Assembly: GCA_031119555.1 (NCBI GenBank)
Contig: JAVHXQ010000002.1
Coordinates: 60,072-124,071 of the forward strand
DNA from: Candidatus Dactylopiibacterium sp.
Lineage (GTDB): Bacteria > Pseudomonadota > Gammaproteobacteria > Burkholderiales > Rhodocyclaceae
Length of the DNA: 64,000 bases
Reading direction: 5' to 3'
The translations under genes and the position numbers were made by a program. Of the stretch, positions 1-9,153 are shown piece after piece. Position 1 is the stretch's first letter. Each line of letters starts with the position of its first letter. A model generated the notes under the pieces. It was not told the origin of the DNA. It saw nothing but the letters and a program-made list of their open reading frames with translations, and did not search any database.

Positions 1-106
1 GTTCTACGAAAAGCCCACGACCGAGCGCAAGCGCAAGAAGGCCGCTGCCGTCAAGCGCCTGCACAAGCGTCTGCGCAGCCAGACCCTGCCCCCGAAGCTG
101 TTCTGA
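1..106 (+). CDS. rpsU: 30S ribosomal protein S21, C-terminal part
   Basis: Only the last 34 codons are in the window; the frame begins at base 2 and stops at 104–106. The fragment is strongly basic (runs of Lys/Arg such as [19 protein letters not shown]) and ends in SQTLPPKLF, as S21 proteins of beta-proteobacteria do. S21 is a small-subunit protein that helps translation initiation. Its place directly upstream of a YqeY-like gene, dnaG and rpoD matches the classic macromolecular-synthesis cluster, which supports the call. The N-terminus lies outside the window. Confidence 0.93.
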   Translation, partial: FYEKPTTERKRKKAAAVKRLHKRLRSQTLPPKLF

Positions 107-149
107 TCGGCTGGTGCCGGCAGGCACCCTGGGCAAGTCTGCATGAAGC

Positions 150-186
150 AAGACCCGGCGCCTGAAGGCGGCCGGGTTTTTGTGTT
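150..186 (+). terminator. Rho-independent terminator after rpsU
   Basis: A GC-rich inverted repeat (ACCCGG-CGCC, loop TGAA, GGC-GGCCGGGT) is followed by a T-rich run. It lies between rpsU and the yqeY-like gene. In MMS-type clusters such an element lets S21 be made in excess of primase and sigma factor; that role here is inferred. Confidence 0.85.
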
Positions 187-204
187 TTCACGAAAGGTTT
201 CCGC

Positions 205-651
205 ATGAGTCTCAAAGAGCGCATCGCCGAAGACATGAAGGCCGCCATGCGCGCCAAGGAAAGCGCCCGGCTTGGCACGATCCGGCTGCTGATGGCCGCA
301 ATGAAGCAGAAGGAAGTCGACGAACGCATCACGCTCGACGACGCCGCCATCGTGGCGATCACCGACAAGCTCATCAAGCAGCGCCGCGACTCCGTGAGCC
401 AGTACGACGCCGCCGGCCGCCAGGATCTGGCCGACGCCGAACGCGCCGAGATCGACATCCTCACCGCCTACATGCCCGCCGCACTCACCGAAGCCGAGGT
501 CGACGCCGCGATCGCCGCCGCGATCGCCGACACGGGGGCCAGCGGCCCCGCCGCGATGGGCAAGCTCATGGGCGCGCTCAAGGCCCAGCTCGCCGGCCGT
601 GCCGACATGACGGTCGTTTCTGCCAAGGTCAAGGCGGCCCTGGCCCAGTAA
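205..651 (+). CDS. GatB/YqeY domain-containing protein
   Basis: This 148-residue protein matches the YqeY family in length and pattern: an N-terminal helical half (MSLKERIAEDMKAAMRAKE), the conserved RLLMAAMKQKEVD stretch, and a C-terminal segment resembling the GatB tail domain with the GKLMGALKAQLAGRADM signature. The related domain in GatB binds tRNA in the Glu-tRNA(Gln) amidotransferase, but a stand-alone YqeY has no firmly established role. The ATG is preceded by a GAAAGG Shine–Dalgarno-like sequence. It sits between rpsU and dnaG, the usual arrangement in beta-proteobacteria. Confidence 0.9.
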   Translation: MSLKERIAEDMKAAMRAKESARLGTIRLLMAAMKQKEVDERITLDDAAIVAITDKLIKQRRDSVSQYDAAGRQDLADAERAEIDILTAYMPAALTEAEVDAAIAAAIADTGASGPAAMGKLMGALKAQLAGRADMTVVSAKVKAALAQ

Positions 652-708
652 GCCCACGGTGAAAGCGGATCGCAGTGCGCCTTGCGGGGCACTGCGCGTC
701 ACAGAGCG

Positions 709-2511
709 ATGATCCCCGAATCATTCATCCAGGACGTTCTCGCCCGGACCGACATCGTCGGTCTGATCGAGCGCTACGTCCCGCTCAAGCGGGGCGGCGC
801 GAACTACATGGCGTGCTGCCCCTTTCACAACGAGAAGAGCCCGTCGTTCTCGGTCAGCCCGACGAAGCAGTTCTACCACTGCTTCGGCTGCGGCGCGCAC
901 GGCACGGCCATCGGCTTCCTGATGGAATACTGCGGCATGTCCTTCCGCGACGCGGTCAAGGACCTCGCCCAGCAATGCGGCCTGCAGATGCCCGAGGACG
1001 ACGCGCCGCAGCAGGATCGCGCGCGCACCGTCTCGCTGCTCGACGCCACCCTGCGCGCGGCGCGCTACTTCCGCGAGCAGCTGCGCCACGCTCCCACCGC
1101 CATCGAATACCTCAAGCGGCGCGGCCTGACCGGCGAAGTCGCCCGCCAGTTCGGTATCGGCTACGCACCCGACGACTGGAACGGCCTGCGTACCGCGTTC
1201 GGGGCCGATTACGACGAGGCCAGCCTCGTCGAGGCCGGTCTCGTGATCCAGAACGACGCCGGGCGCCGCTACGACCGCTTCCGCGACCGCGTGATGTTTC
1301 CCATCCTCGACCAGCGCGGCAACATCATTGGCTTCGGTGGCCGCGTGATCGGTCAGGGGGAGCCCAAGTACCTGAACTCCCCCGAAACGCCGCTGTTCGA
1401 GAAGGGACGCGAACTCTACGGCCTCTTCCAGGCTCGCCAGGCCATCCGCGAGGCAGGCCTGGTCGTGGTCACCGAAGGCTACATGGACGTGGTCGCGCTC
1501 GCGCAATACGGCTTCGGCGCCGCCGTGGCCACGCTCGGCACCGCCACCACGGCCACGCACATCCAGAAGCTCTTTCGCCAGGCAGAGAAGGTCGTTTTCT
1601 GTTTCGACGGCGACAACGCCGGCCGCAAGGCGGCGCGACGCGCGCTCGAAAACTGCCTCGACCAGCTCGCGGACGACCGCGAGGTGCGCTTCCTGTTCCT
1701 GCCCGCCGAACACGACCCCGACAGCTTCATCCGCGTGGAAGGACTGGAAGCCTTCCGGCGCGCCGTCGACGAGGCCATGCCGCTCTCGGAATTCCTGCTG
1801 CAGACGCTCCGAGGCGACCTCAACCTCGGCATCCCCGAAGACCGCGCCAAGCTCGTGCACGAGGCCCGCGCCTTCGTTCCCAAGATCGCGGCGCCGGTCC
1901 TGCAGGTCCAGACCGTGCGTCTCATCGCCGATGACGCCGACATGAGCGCGGAAGAAGTGGCGCACGCACTGGGCATCCGTCTGCCCGGCTCCCGCCACGG
2001 CAATCGCCGCAGCCCCCCCGCCCGTCCGCGCACGCCGCGCACCGCGCCGGCGGGCCCGCAGCGTCAGCTGCTGCACCTGACGGCGCGCTTTCCCGAGTTG
2101 CTCGACCGCCTGCCGGGCGATCTCGAAGCGCTCTTCGGGGAAAGCGCCGAAGCCACGTTGCTGCAGACCTTCCGCGACGCACACGACCACGACCACTTCA
2201 GCGCCGCCACGCTCGCCGCGCTGTACGAAAGCTGCGAGGACGACGCACGCCGCGCGCTGCTGCTGGAGCTGCTGAACCACGAGGACGAAGCTTTCGCCGA
2301 CGACGATGCGCGCGAGGTGGCGCGCCAGGCCGCACGTCTTGAATTCGACGGACACTTCACCAATTTACAGATCGCGGCACTCGATCACGAGTTCGCCAGC
2401 CTGCAGCAGCGGCTGACACGCGGAGAAGCCCTGAACACCGAGGAAATGCGGCGTTTTCGCGAGCTTCCTGCGGAAAAACAGCAGCTTAGATCTGGACAAA
2501 AGATGTCCTGA
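709..2511 (+). CDS. dnaG: DNA primase
   Basis: DnaG makes the RNA primers for lagging-strand synthesis and works with the replicative helicase. The 600-residue product has the N-terminal CHC2 zinc site (C37, H40, C58, C61 in CPFH...HCFGC), the catalytic core with the Toprim glutamate in VVTEGYMD near residue 255 and the acidic motif FCFDGDNAG near residue 300, and a C-terminal helicase-interaction region. The ATG at 709 (MIPESFIQDVL) was chosen because it is the family's normal N-terminus; an in-frame upstream start at 682 would add nine residues. The C-terminal coding region overlaps the proposed rpoD promoter. Confidence 0.97.
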   Translation: MIPESFIQDVLARTDIVGLIERYVPLKRGGANYMACCPFHNEKSPSFSVSPTKQFYHCFGCGAHGTAIGFLMEYCGMSFRDAVKDLAQQCGLQMPEDDAPQQDRARTVSLLDATLRAARYFREQLRHAPTAIEYLKRRGLTGEVARQFGIGYAPDDWNGLRTAFGADYDEASLVEAGLVIQNDAGRRYDRFRDRVMFPILDQRGNIIGFGGRVIGQGEPKYLNSPETPLFEKGRELYGLFQARQAIREAGLVVVTEGYMDVVALAQYGFGAAVATLGTATTATHIQKLFRQAEKVVFCFDGDNAGRKAARRALENCLDQLADDREVRFLFLPAEHDPDSFIRVEGLEAFRRAVDEAMPLSEFLLQTLRGDLNLGIPEDRAKLVHEARAFVPKIAAPVLQVQTVRLIADDADMSAEEVAHALGIRLPGSRHGNRRSPPARPRTPRTAPAGPQRQLLHLTARFPELLDRLPGDLEALFGESAEATLLQTFRDAHDHDHFSAATLAALYESCEDDARRALLLELLNHEDEAFADDDAREVARQAARLEFDGHFTNLQIAALDHEFASLQQRLTRGEALNTEEMRRFRELPAEKQQLRSGQKMS

Positions 2512-2522
2512 CGGACTATTAT
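2493..2522 (+). promoter_or_regulatory. Candidate sigma-70 promoter for rpoD
   Basis: TGGACA (2493–2498, five of six to TTGACA) and TATTAT (2517–2522) are separated by 18 bp. They lie at the very end of dnaG and about 45 bp before the rpoD start. An internal promoter before rpoD is typical of this cluster. The call rests on the motif match alone. Confidence 0.55.
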
Positions 2523-2565
2523 TTACGGTTTCCCAGAATTAACCCGCCTTGAACCGAGGACCCCG

Positions 2566-4557
<1,992 letters not shown>

Positions 4558-4592
4558 GCCGCCTGAAGCGGGGGCTGCAAGGCACCCGCCGC

Positions 4593-4671
<79 letters not shown>

Positions 4672-4680
4672 GAATTGAAG

Positions 4681-4710
4681 AAGCCAACCTCTCCGGGGGT
4701 TGGCTTTTTT
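4681..4710 (+). terminator. Rho-independent terminator after the tRNA
   Basis: AAGCCAACC and GGTTGGCTT form a nine-pair stem around an eight-base loop, followed by six T. It begins ten bases after the tRNA CCA end, so it probably ends the tRNA transcript and perhaps also the rpoD read-through transcript. Confidence 0.92.
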
Positions 4711-5273
4711 CATGTCCTGCCCACGCGGCGCGTGATGCGCGCGGCCCGGAGTGGTTCGTGCCAGGCAGTCTTTCATGCCGCGCGGGCGCCTGTGCGGCGG
4801 GCGGTGGCGCTTCAGGCCTTGCCCGCGCCTCTCCCCCGCGCAGTCGGCGGGCGGCGTAGCGACGCACGCAATGCCCGCGATGCGCGCACGCTCTCCGTGG
4901 GCGGGCGGCTCAATCGGGGCCGGGCGCACACACACACGCGCCGGCCACGCCGCCACCGCCACCGCCACCGCTATAGCCACAACCGCGGCCACCGCCGGCA
5001 GAACCGGCAGGCCGTCGATCTTCCCCCGCACGCCGGCCAAGCGGCCAAGCGGCCAAGCGGCCAAGCGGCCAAGCGGCCAAGCGGCCAAGGCAGCGGGCCT
5101 TGCCCGCGTGGGCCACGCGTCGTCCATCGCCCTTTCGGACAGGTCTGCCAGCCTAAAGAATGCGCGCCGACGGCCGTACTAGCGGCTGTCCGCGCCCCTG
5201 GCGGCACCTCGCAGCAGGCACGGAGGCACGGTTTCGGCAGCAGCATCGTCCCCTTCCCCACGAGGAGCGTTCC
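4711..5273 (+). other. Intergenic region of 563 bp with simple repeats, no convincing gene
   Basis: No open frame here has a recognisable product, and the frames that stay open do so because of high GC content. The region holds a short CA run near 4928, three copies of a six-base CGCCAC unit near 4950–4967, and the eight-base tandem array at 5041–5088. A good Shine–Dalgarno (GAGGAG) near its end belongs to the small membrane-protein gene. No clear promoter was identified. Confidence 0.6.
5041..5088 (+). repeat. Tandem repeat, 6 perfect copies of an 8-bp unit (GCGGCCAA)
   Basis: Six exact head-to-tail copies of GCGGCCAA are present, with a seventh partial copy (CGGCCAA) immediately upstream at 5034–5040. 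The unit is not a multiple of three, so unit changes would shift any frame through it. It lies about 185 bp before the start of the small membrane protein/chemoreceptor pair. Confidence 0.95.
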
Positions 5274-5399
5274 ATGCAGAAGCGCTGGCCCTGGATGATT
5301 CTGGTGATCTGGCTCGGCTACAGTCTCCTGGCGCTCGCCTGGTTGAACCGTGCCGGCCCCGACCTTTGCCGCGGCGCCCCGGCGGAGGTCTGGCGATGA
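5274..5399 (+). CDS. Small single-pass membrane protein (41 aa), coupled to a chemoreceptor gene
   Basis: The predicted peptide begins [19 protein letters not shown] and continues with a hydrophobic stretch to about residue 24, followed by a short polar tail with one Cys. It looks like one transmembrane helix with a positively charged N-terminus (N-in). The ATG is preceded at the right distance by GAGGAG. Its TGA overlaps the ATG of the downstream chemoreceptor as ATGA, a classic translational-coupling layout. I do not recognise the family. The start signal, hydrophobicity and coupling support a real gene; the function is unknown, with a leader or accessory role for the receptor as possibilities. 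Confidence 0.6.
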   Translation: MQKRWPWMILVIWLGYSLLALAWLNRAGPDLCRGAPAEVWR

Positions 5400-6901
5400 C
5401 CTATAACCCCGCCGTCACCCAGAAGATGAACGCGCTGCGCCGGGCGGCAGACAAGCTGATGCTGCAGACCCTGGCCGTGCTCACCGTGGTCTCGTTCGGG
5501 CTCGCGCCCTGGCATGGCACCTGGCTGGATGCCGCCATCGTCGCCCTGCCCACGCTCGCGGTCAGCGCCTGGGTCTTCCGCGTCGCGGGCGGCGAGACCG
5601 TCTGCCGCCTCACGATGCCGGCCGCGCTGATGGTGTTGTCGGCGCTGCTGATCCACCAGGCGCGCGGCCTCATCGAGATGCATTTCTCGATTTTCGTGCT
5701 GCTCGCCTTCCTGCTCTATTACCGCGACTGGAAGCCGCTCGTGATGGGCGCCGCGGTGATCGCCGCGCACCACGTGCTGTTTGCGGTGCTGCAGAGCCAG
5801 AGCCTGCCGGTGTATGCCTTCGCCTCCGACTGGTCGCCCTCCATCGTCGTGATCCACGCCGTGTTCGTGGTGGTCGAAACCGGCGTGCTGGTGCTGCTCG
5901 CGCGGCGCATGCGCGCCGAGTCGGTCGAGGCGCTGGCGATCCAGGCGCTTGCCGAGCAGATCGCCAACGGCGATCTCGAAGGCGAGATCGAAGGCGAAGG
6001 GCAATCCACGCCGGTCTTCCTCACGGTGCTGCGCATGCAGGCCGGCCTGCGCGCGCTCATGGAAAGCGTGGGCAGGGCTTCCGACCATCTCGAGCAGGAC
6101 AGCCGCCAGCTCGCGCGCAGCTCCACCCACGTCACCCACAACGGCCAGCGCGTCAGCGAGGCGGCCAACGCGATCGGACAATCCATCGACACCATCCTGC
6201 TGCACCTGGACGCCATCGCGGCCGAAGCCGACCGCGGCGCGCAGCTCACGCGCGAGGCGGAGGAACGCTCGCACGCGGGCAACACGGTGATCCACCACGC
6301 GGCCGAGGCGATCCGCGCGATCGCCACCTCGGTCAGCCACAGCGGCGAAACCATCACCCAGCTCGGCGAGCAGGCGGGGCGCATCTCGGGCGTGCTCGAC
6401 GTGATCAAGGAAATCGCCGACCAGACCAACCTGCTCGCCCTCAACGCGGCCATCGAAGCGGCGCGTGCGGGTGAGCAGGGGCGCGGCTTCGCCGTGGTGG
6501 CCGACGAGGTGCGCAAGCTCGCCGAGCGCACCACCCATTCCACGGCAGAGATCCAGGCCATGATGAACGACGTGCAGGCCAGCCGCGACGCCGCCATGCG
6601 CAGCATGACCCAGGCGCAGGAACAGTCCGGCGCGGGCATCTCGCTCGCCGCCGAGGCGGCCAGCGCGATCGACGCCATCTACGGCGCGGCGCGCGAAGTG
6701 GCGCGCGTGGTCGGCACCATTTCGCACGACCTCGGCGAGCAGGCGCTGGCGACGCGGCAGATTCCGGCCCACGTGCAGGCGACGACCGAGGCGGTGGCCG
6801 GCACGCACGACACCGTGCAGGAGACCGCCAAGCTCGCCACCGGCATCGAGACCGCCGCCCGCACGCTGCGCGAGGCCGTGAGGCACTTCCAGCAGGGGTA
6901 G
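5396..6901 (+). CDS. Methyl-accepting chemotaxis protein with membrane-embedded sensor region
   Basis: This 501-residue receptor lacks a periplasmic ligand domain. About residues 20–180 hold some six hydrophobic segments (including [11 protein letters not shown] and [14 protein letters not shown]), then a long helical cytoplasmic part with the conserved signalling tip ([20 protein letters not shown], then [18 protein letters not shown]) that contacts CheA and CheW. Such receptors sense membrane-associated or intracellular signals; the ligand cannot be read from sequence. The ATG at 5396 was chosen over one ten codons upstream because GGAGG sits eight bases before it and it overlaps the previous stop. 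No C-terminal methyltransferase-tethering pentapeptide is seen. Confidence 0.93.
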   Translation: MTYNPAVTQKMNALRRAADKLMLQTLAVLTVVSFGLAPWHGTWLDAAIVALPTLAVSAWVFRVAGGETVCRLTMPAALMVLSALLIHQARGLIEMHFSIFVLLAFLLYYRDWKPLVMGAAVIAAHHVLFAVLQSQSLPVYAFASDWSPSIVVIHAVFVVVETGVLVLLARRMRAESVEALAIQALAEQIANGDLEGEIEGEGQSTPVFLTVLRMQAGLRALMESVGRASDHLEQDSRQLARSSTHVTHNGQRVSEAANAIGQSIDTILLHLDAIAAEADRGAQLTREAEERSHAGNTVIHHAAEAIRAIATSVSHSGETITQLGEQAGRISGVLDVIKEIADQTNLLALNAAIEAARAGEQGRGFAVVADEVRKLAERTTHSTAEIQAMMNDVQASRDAAMRSMTQAQEQSGAGISLAAEAASAIDAIYGAAREVARVVGTISHDLGEQALATRQIPAHVQATTEAVAGTHDTVQETAKLATGIETAARTLREAVRHFQQG

Positions 6902-7040
6902 CCCGTCGCGGCGGGCGCCGGCCGGGCGCCAGGCCGGCCGCGCCCACGCCGGCGCCGCGCCGGGGCTTCCGGGCACCGCGCGCGGCCCGCCGCGCGCGAT
7001 CTGGTAGAAATCCCGCACGCCGCCCTGCCGGAGCCGTTCC

Positions 7041-7544
7041 ATGCCTCACCGATCGCCCTATCGCCGCCGCGTCGCCCTGCTCCTCTGGCTGGGCGCGGCC
7101 TTCATCGCAGGCGGCATCGGCGCGCTCGCCACGCGCGACGCGCCGGCCTTCTACGCCCAGCTCGTGCAACCCGCGTGGGCACCGCCGGCGGGCGTATTCG
7201 GCCCGGTCTGGAGCGTGCTCTACGCGCTCATGGGGGTGGCCGCCTGGCTCATCTGGCAGGCTCCGCGCGGGCGCGCATGGCCGCTCATGCTGTTCGTCGC
7301 GCAGCTCGCGCTCAACGCACTGTGGTCGTGGCTGTTCTTTGCGTGGCACGCGGGCGCGGCGGCATTCGCCGAAGTGATCCTGCTGCTCGTGCTGATCGCC
7401 GCCACGGTACTGGCATTCGCGCGCGTGAGCCGCGCCGCCGCCGCGCTGCTGCTGCCCTATCTCGCATGGGTGGGCTTCGCGAGCGCGCTGACCTGGGCGC
7501 TGTGGCGGGCCAACCCGGCGCTGCTCGGCGCGCTGCCGGGCTGA
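7041..7544 (+). CDS. TspO/MBR family tryptophan-rich sensory protein
   Basis: The 167-residue protein has five hydrophobic helices and the TspO signature: VQPAWAPPAGVFGPVWSVLY, then NALWSWLFF and LPYLAWVGFASALTW. TspO proteins are membrane proteins that bind or degrade porphyrins and modulate stress or photosynthesis gene expression in some bacteria. Trp residues are abundant, as the family name implies. It is probably monocistronic, lying between the chemoreceptor and the convergent YgiW-like gene. The symbol is withheld because orthology to Rhodobacter tspO is not proven. Confidence 0.93.
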   Translation: MPHRSPYRRRVALLLWLGAAFIAGGIGALATRDAPAFYAQLVQPAWAPPAGVFGPVWSVLYALMGVAAWLIWQAPRGRAWPLMLFVAQLALNALWSWLFFAWHAGAAAFAEVILLLVLIAATVLAFARVSRAAAALLLPYLAWVGFASALTWALWRANPALLGALPG

Positions 7545-7557
7545 ACGCTGCGCGTGC

Positions 7558-7911
7558 TCACGGCGCGAGCCGGATCTGCCCCACCTTCACCTTGGTGATG
7601 CCCGTCCACTCGCGCTCGAACCGGCCCGCGATCTCGACCCGGCTGTGCTCATCCACCCGCAGGCCATGCGGCCAGTGCTCGGGCGAGACCCTGATGGTCA
7701 CGGTCGCGGAGCCGTCGCTGAAGGCGTACAGGTCGTGGCGCTCAAGCCGGCTCAGAATGCGCCCCGTGAGCACCACGGGTTCGTGGTCCCGCCCCTCGGC
7801 GAGCAGTTGCCTCACGGTCGCGGGCATGCCGTTGGGGCCGGTGAATTGGGCGAGCGCGGGCGCGAGGGCAAGGCCCAGCGTCAGCAAGGTCGCGGCAAGG
7901 GTGCGCTGCAT
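7558..7911 (-). CDS. NirD/YgiW/YdeI-family periplasmic OB-fold protein
   Basis: The 117-residue product has a cleavable signal peptide (MQRTLAATLLTLGLALAPALA, then Q) and a single small beta-rich domain of the bacterial OB-fold (BOF) family, with the typical DHEPVVLTGRILSRL and SDGSATVTIRVSPEHW stretches. In enterobacteria ygiW lies next to qseBC and affects stress tolerance and virulence. Here it faces a response regulator/histidine kinase operon from the other side of a shared control region, so a similar link is likely. The ATG at 7911 has AGGAG upstream and gives a normal signal peptide; a longer in-frame reading to 8031 would remove it. Confidence 0.85.
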   Translation of the reverse strand: MQRTLAATLLTLGLALAPALAQFTGPNGMPATVRQLLAEGRDHEPVVLTGRILSRLERHDLYAFSDGSATVTIRVSPEHWPHGLRVDEHSRVEIAGRFEREWTGITKVKVGQIRLAP

Positions 7912-7994
7912 GGGAATTCTCCTGTATGAGAAAATGGACGTGACTCGCGCCCGGCCGGTCTGGCGAGCGCTGGCGGCAGTCTGCGGCGCACGGT

Positions 7995-8064
7995 CTGAAC
8001 GCTGTCTGAACGCACGGCAGGCCCGTGCCACACCGTCGGCCGCGCCCGTTCAGCCTGCGTTCAG
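7995..8064. promoter_or_regulatory. Paired 11-bp-phased repeats: candidate operator for the adjacent OmpR-type regulator
   Basis: CTGAAC occurs at 7995–8000 and 8006–8011, 11 bp apart start to start. Its reverse complement GTTCAG occurs at 8048–8053 and 8059–8064, again 11 bp apart. OmpR/PhoB-family regulators bind direct repeats spaced by about one helical turn. The two boxes point in opposite directions, toward the two divergent genes. This is a by-eye observation. Confidence 0.6.
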
Positions 8065-8097
8065 CTTGTTCCTGTCACGCTGAGTTCCCGTTACTCC

Positions 8098-8469
8098 ATG
8101 CCCCTGCCGGAATCCATCGTGCCCCGTGCTCTCCGCCGCCCCTGCGCCTTGCGCCCGCCCCACGCACTGGTGGCACTCGGCCTGTGGCTCGCCGCGCCAG
8201 CCTGGGCCGGCCACGGCGGCGACCAGGATTTCGCGCGGGCCGCCACGCAGACCGGCGAGGCCATGCCCTTCGCGCGCGTCCAGCAGCGCCTGGCCACGCT
8301 GTGCGAGTGCCGCGTGCTCGAAGCCCGGCTCAAGCACGAGAAGGACGACGGCCTGCGCTTCCTGATCTACGACATCAAGGCGCTCCAGCCCGACGGCGTC
8401 ATCGTGAAGCTGCAGATGCACGCGGCCACCGGAGAGATCCTCAAGTACAAGCACAAGGGGCGGGACTAG
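8098..8469 (+). CDS. Secreted PepSY-domain protein
   Basis: This 123-residue protein has an N-terminal hydrophobic signal (ALVALGLWLAAPAWA, then G) and a single PepSY-like domain ending in DGVIVKLQMHAATGEILKYKHKGRD, a typical PepSY beta-hairpin finish. PepSY proteins are often periplasmic inhibitors or modulators, and small ones are frequently encoded with PhoPQ/QseBC-like systems. The gene starts the response regulator/kinase operon. An alternative start is the GTG at 8119, which would shorten the charged N-terminus. Two Cys residues (LCECRV) could form a disulfide or bind metal. Confidence 0.8.
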   Translation: MPLPESIVPRALRRPCALRPPHALVALGLWLAAPAWAGHGGDQDFARAATQTGEAMPFARVQQRLATLCECRVLEARLKHEKDDGLRFLIYDIKALQPDGVIVKLQMHAATGEILKYKHKGRD

Positions 8470-8490
8470 GCCCGCCCGCGAGATCCCCCC

Positions 8491-9153
8491 ATGCGCCTGC
8501 TCATTGCCGAAGACGAACCCACGCTGCAAGCCCAGCTCCTGCGCCTCGTCGGCGAAGCCGGCTACGCGGCCGACGCCACCGGCGACGGCGTGGATGCCGA
8601 GTACCGTGGCATGAGCGAGGATTTCGACGCCGTCGTGCTGGACCTCGGCCTGCCCGGCCGCGACGGCCTGGCGGTGCTGCGGGCCTGGCGCGAGGCCGGG
8701 CGCGCGATGCCCGTGCTGGTCCTGACGGCGCGCGGCGCGTGGCACGAGAAGGTCGTGGGCATGGATGCCGGCGCCGACGATTACCTCGCCAAACCCTTCC
8801 ACGGCCCCGAACTGCTCGCCCGCCTGCGTGCGCTGATCCGCCGCAGCGCCGGCCTGCCCTCGCCCCGGCTGCGCTGCGGCAACGTGAGCCTGGACACGCG
8901 CAGCGGCCGCGTGACGCTGGACGACGAGGAGATCAGCCTCACGGCGCACGAATACCGCCTGCTGCATTACCTCATGCACCGGCCCGGCAGCATCGTGTCG
9001 CGCGCGGAGCTCACGGAGCACCTCTACGCGCAGGATTTCGACCGCGACTCCAACACCATAGAGGTCTTCGTCGGCCGTCTGCGCAAGAAGCTCGGCGCCG
9101 CGCGCATCCAGACCGTGCGCGGCCTGGGCTACCGGATCGCGCCGGATGACTGA
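8491..9153 (+). CDS. OmpR/PhoP-family response regulator (QseB/PmrA-like)
   Basis: The 220-residue protein has an N-terminal receiver domain with the acidic pocket (E7, D8), the phosphoacceptor D51 in VVLDLGLPGRDG, the conserved Thr of VLTARG and the Lys of YLAKPF, and a C-terminal winged-helix domain (TAHEYRLLHYLMHRPG, DSNTIEVFVGRLRKKLG, TVRGLGYRIA). It would be phosphorylated by the kinase encoded next, whose start overlaps its end by eight bases. The divergent YgiW-like gene and leading PepSY gene suggest a QseB-like role, but the signal is not known. Confidence 0.93.
   Translation: MRLLIAEDEPTLQAQLLRLVGEAGYAADATGDGVDAEYRGMSEDFDAVVLDLGLPGRDGLAVLRAWREAGRAMPVLVLTARGAWHEKVVGMDAGADDYLAKPFHGPELLARLRALIRRSAGLPSPRLRCGNVSLDTRSGRVTLDDEEISLTAHEYRLLHYLMHRPGSIVSRAELTEHLYAQDFDRDSNTIEVFVGRLRKKLGAARIQTVRGLGYRIAPDD

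Noticed and set aside
721..2355. Long antisense open frame across dnaG
   Set aside because: It mirrors the codon pattern of dnaG in a GC-rich genome, has no recognisable product and no start signals; dnaG itself is certain.
5318..7042. 574-codon antisense frame opposite the chemoreceptor
   Set aside because: His/Gly/Arg-rich translation without domains; the sense strand encodes a clear receptor.
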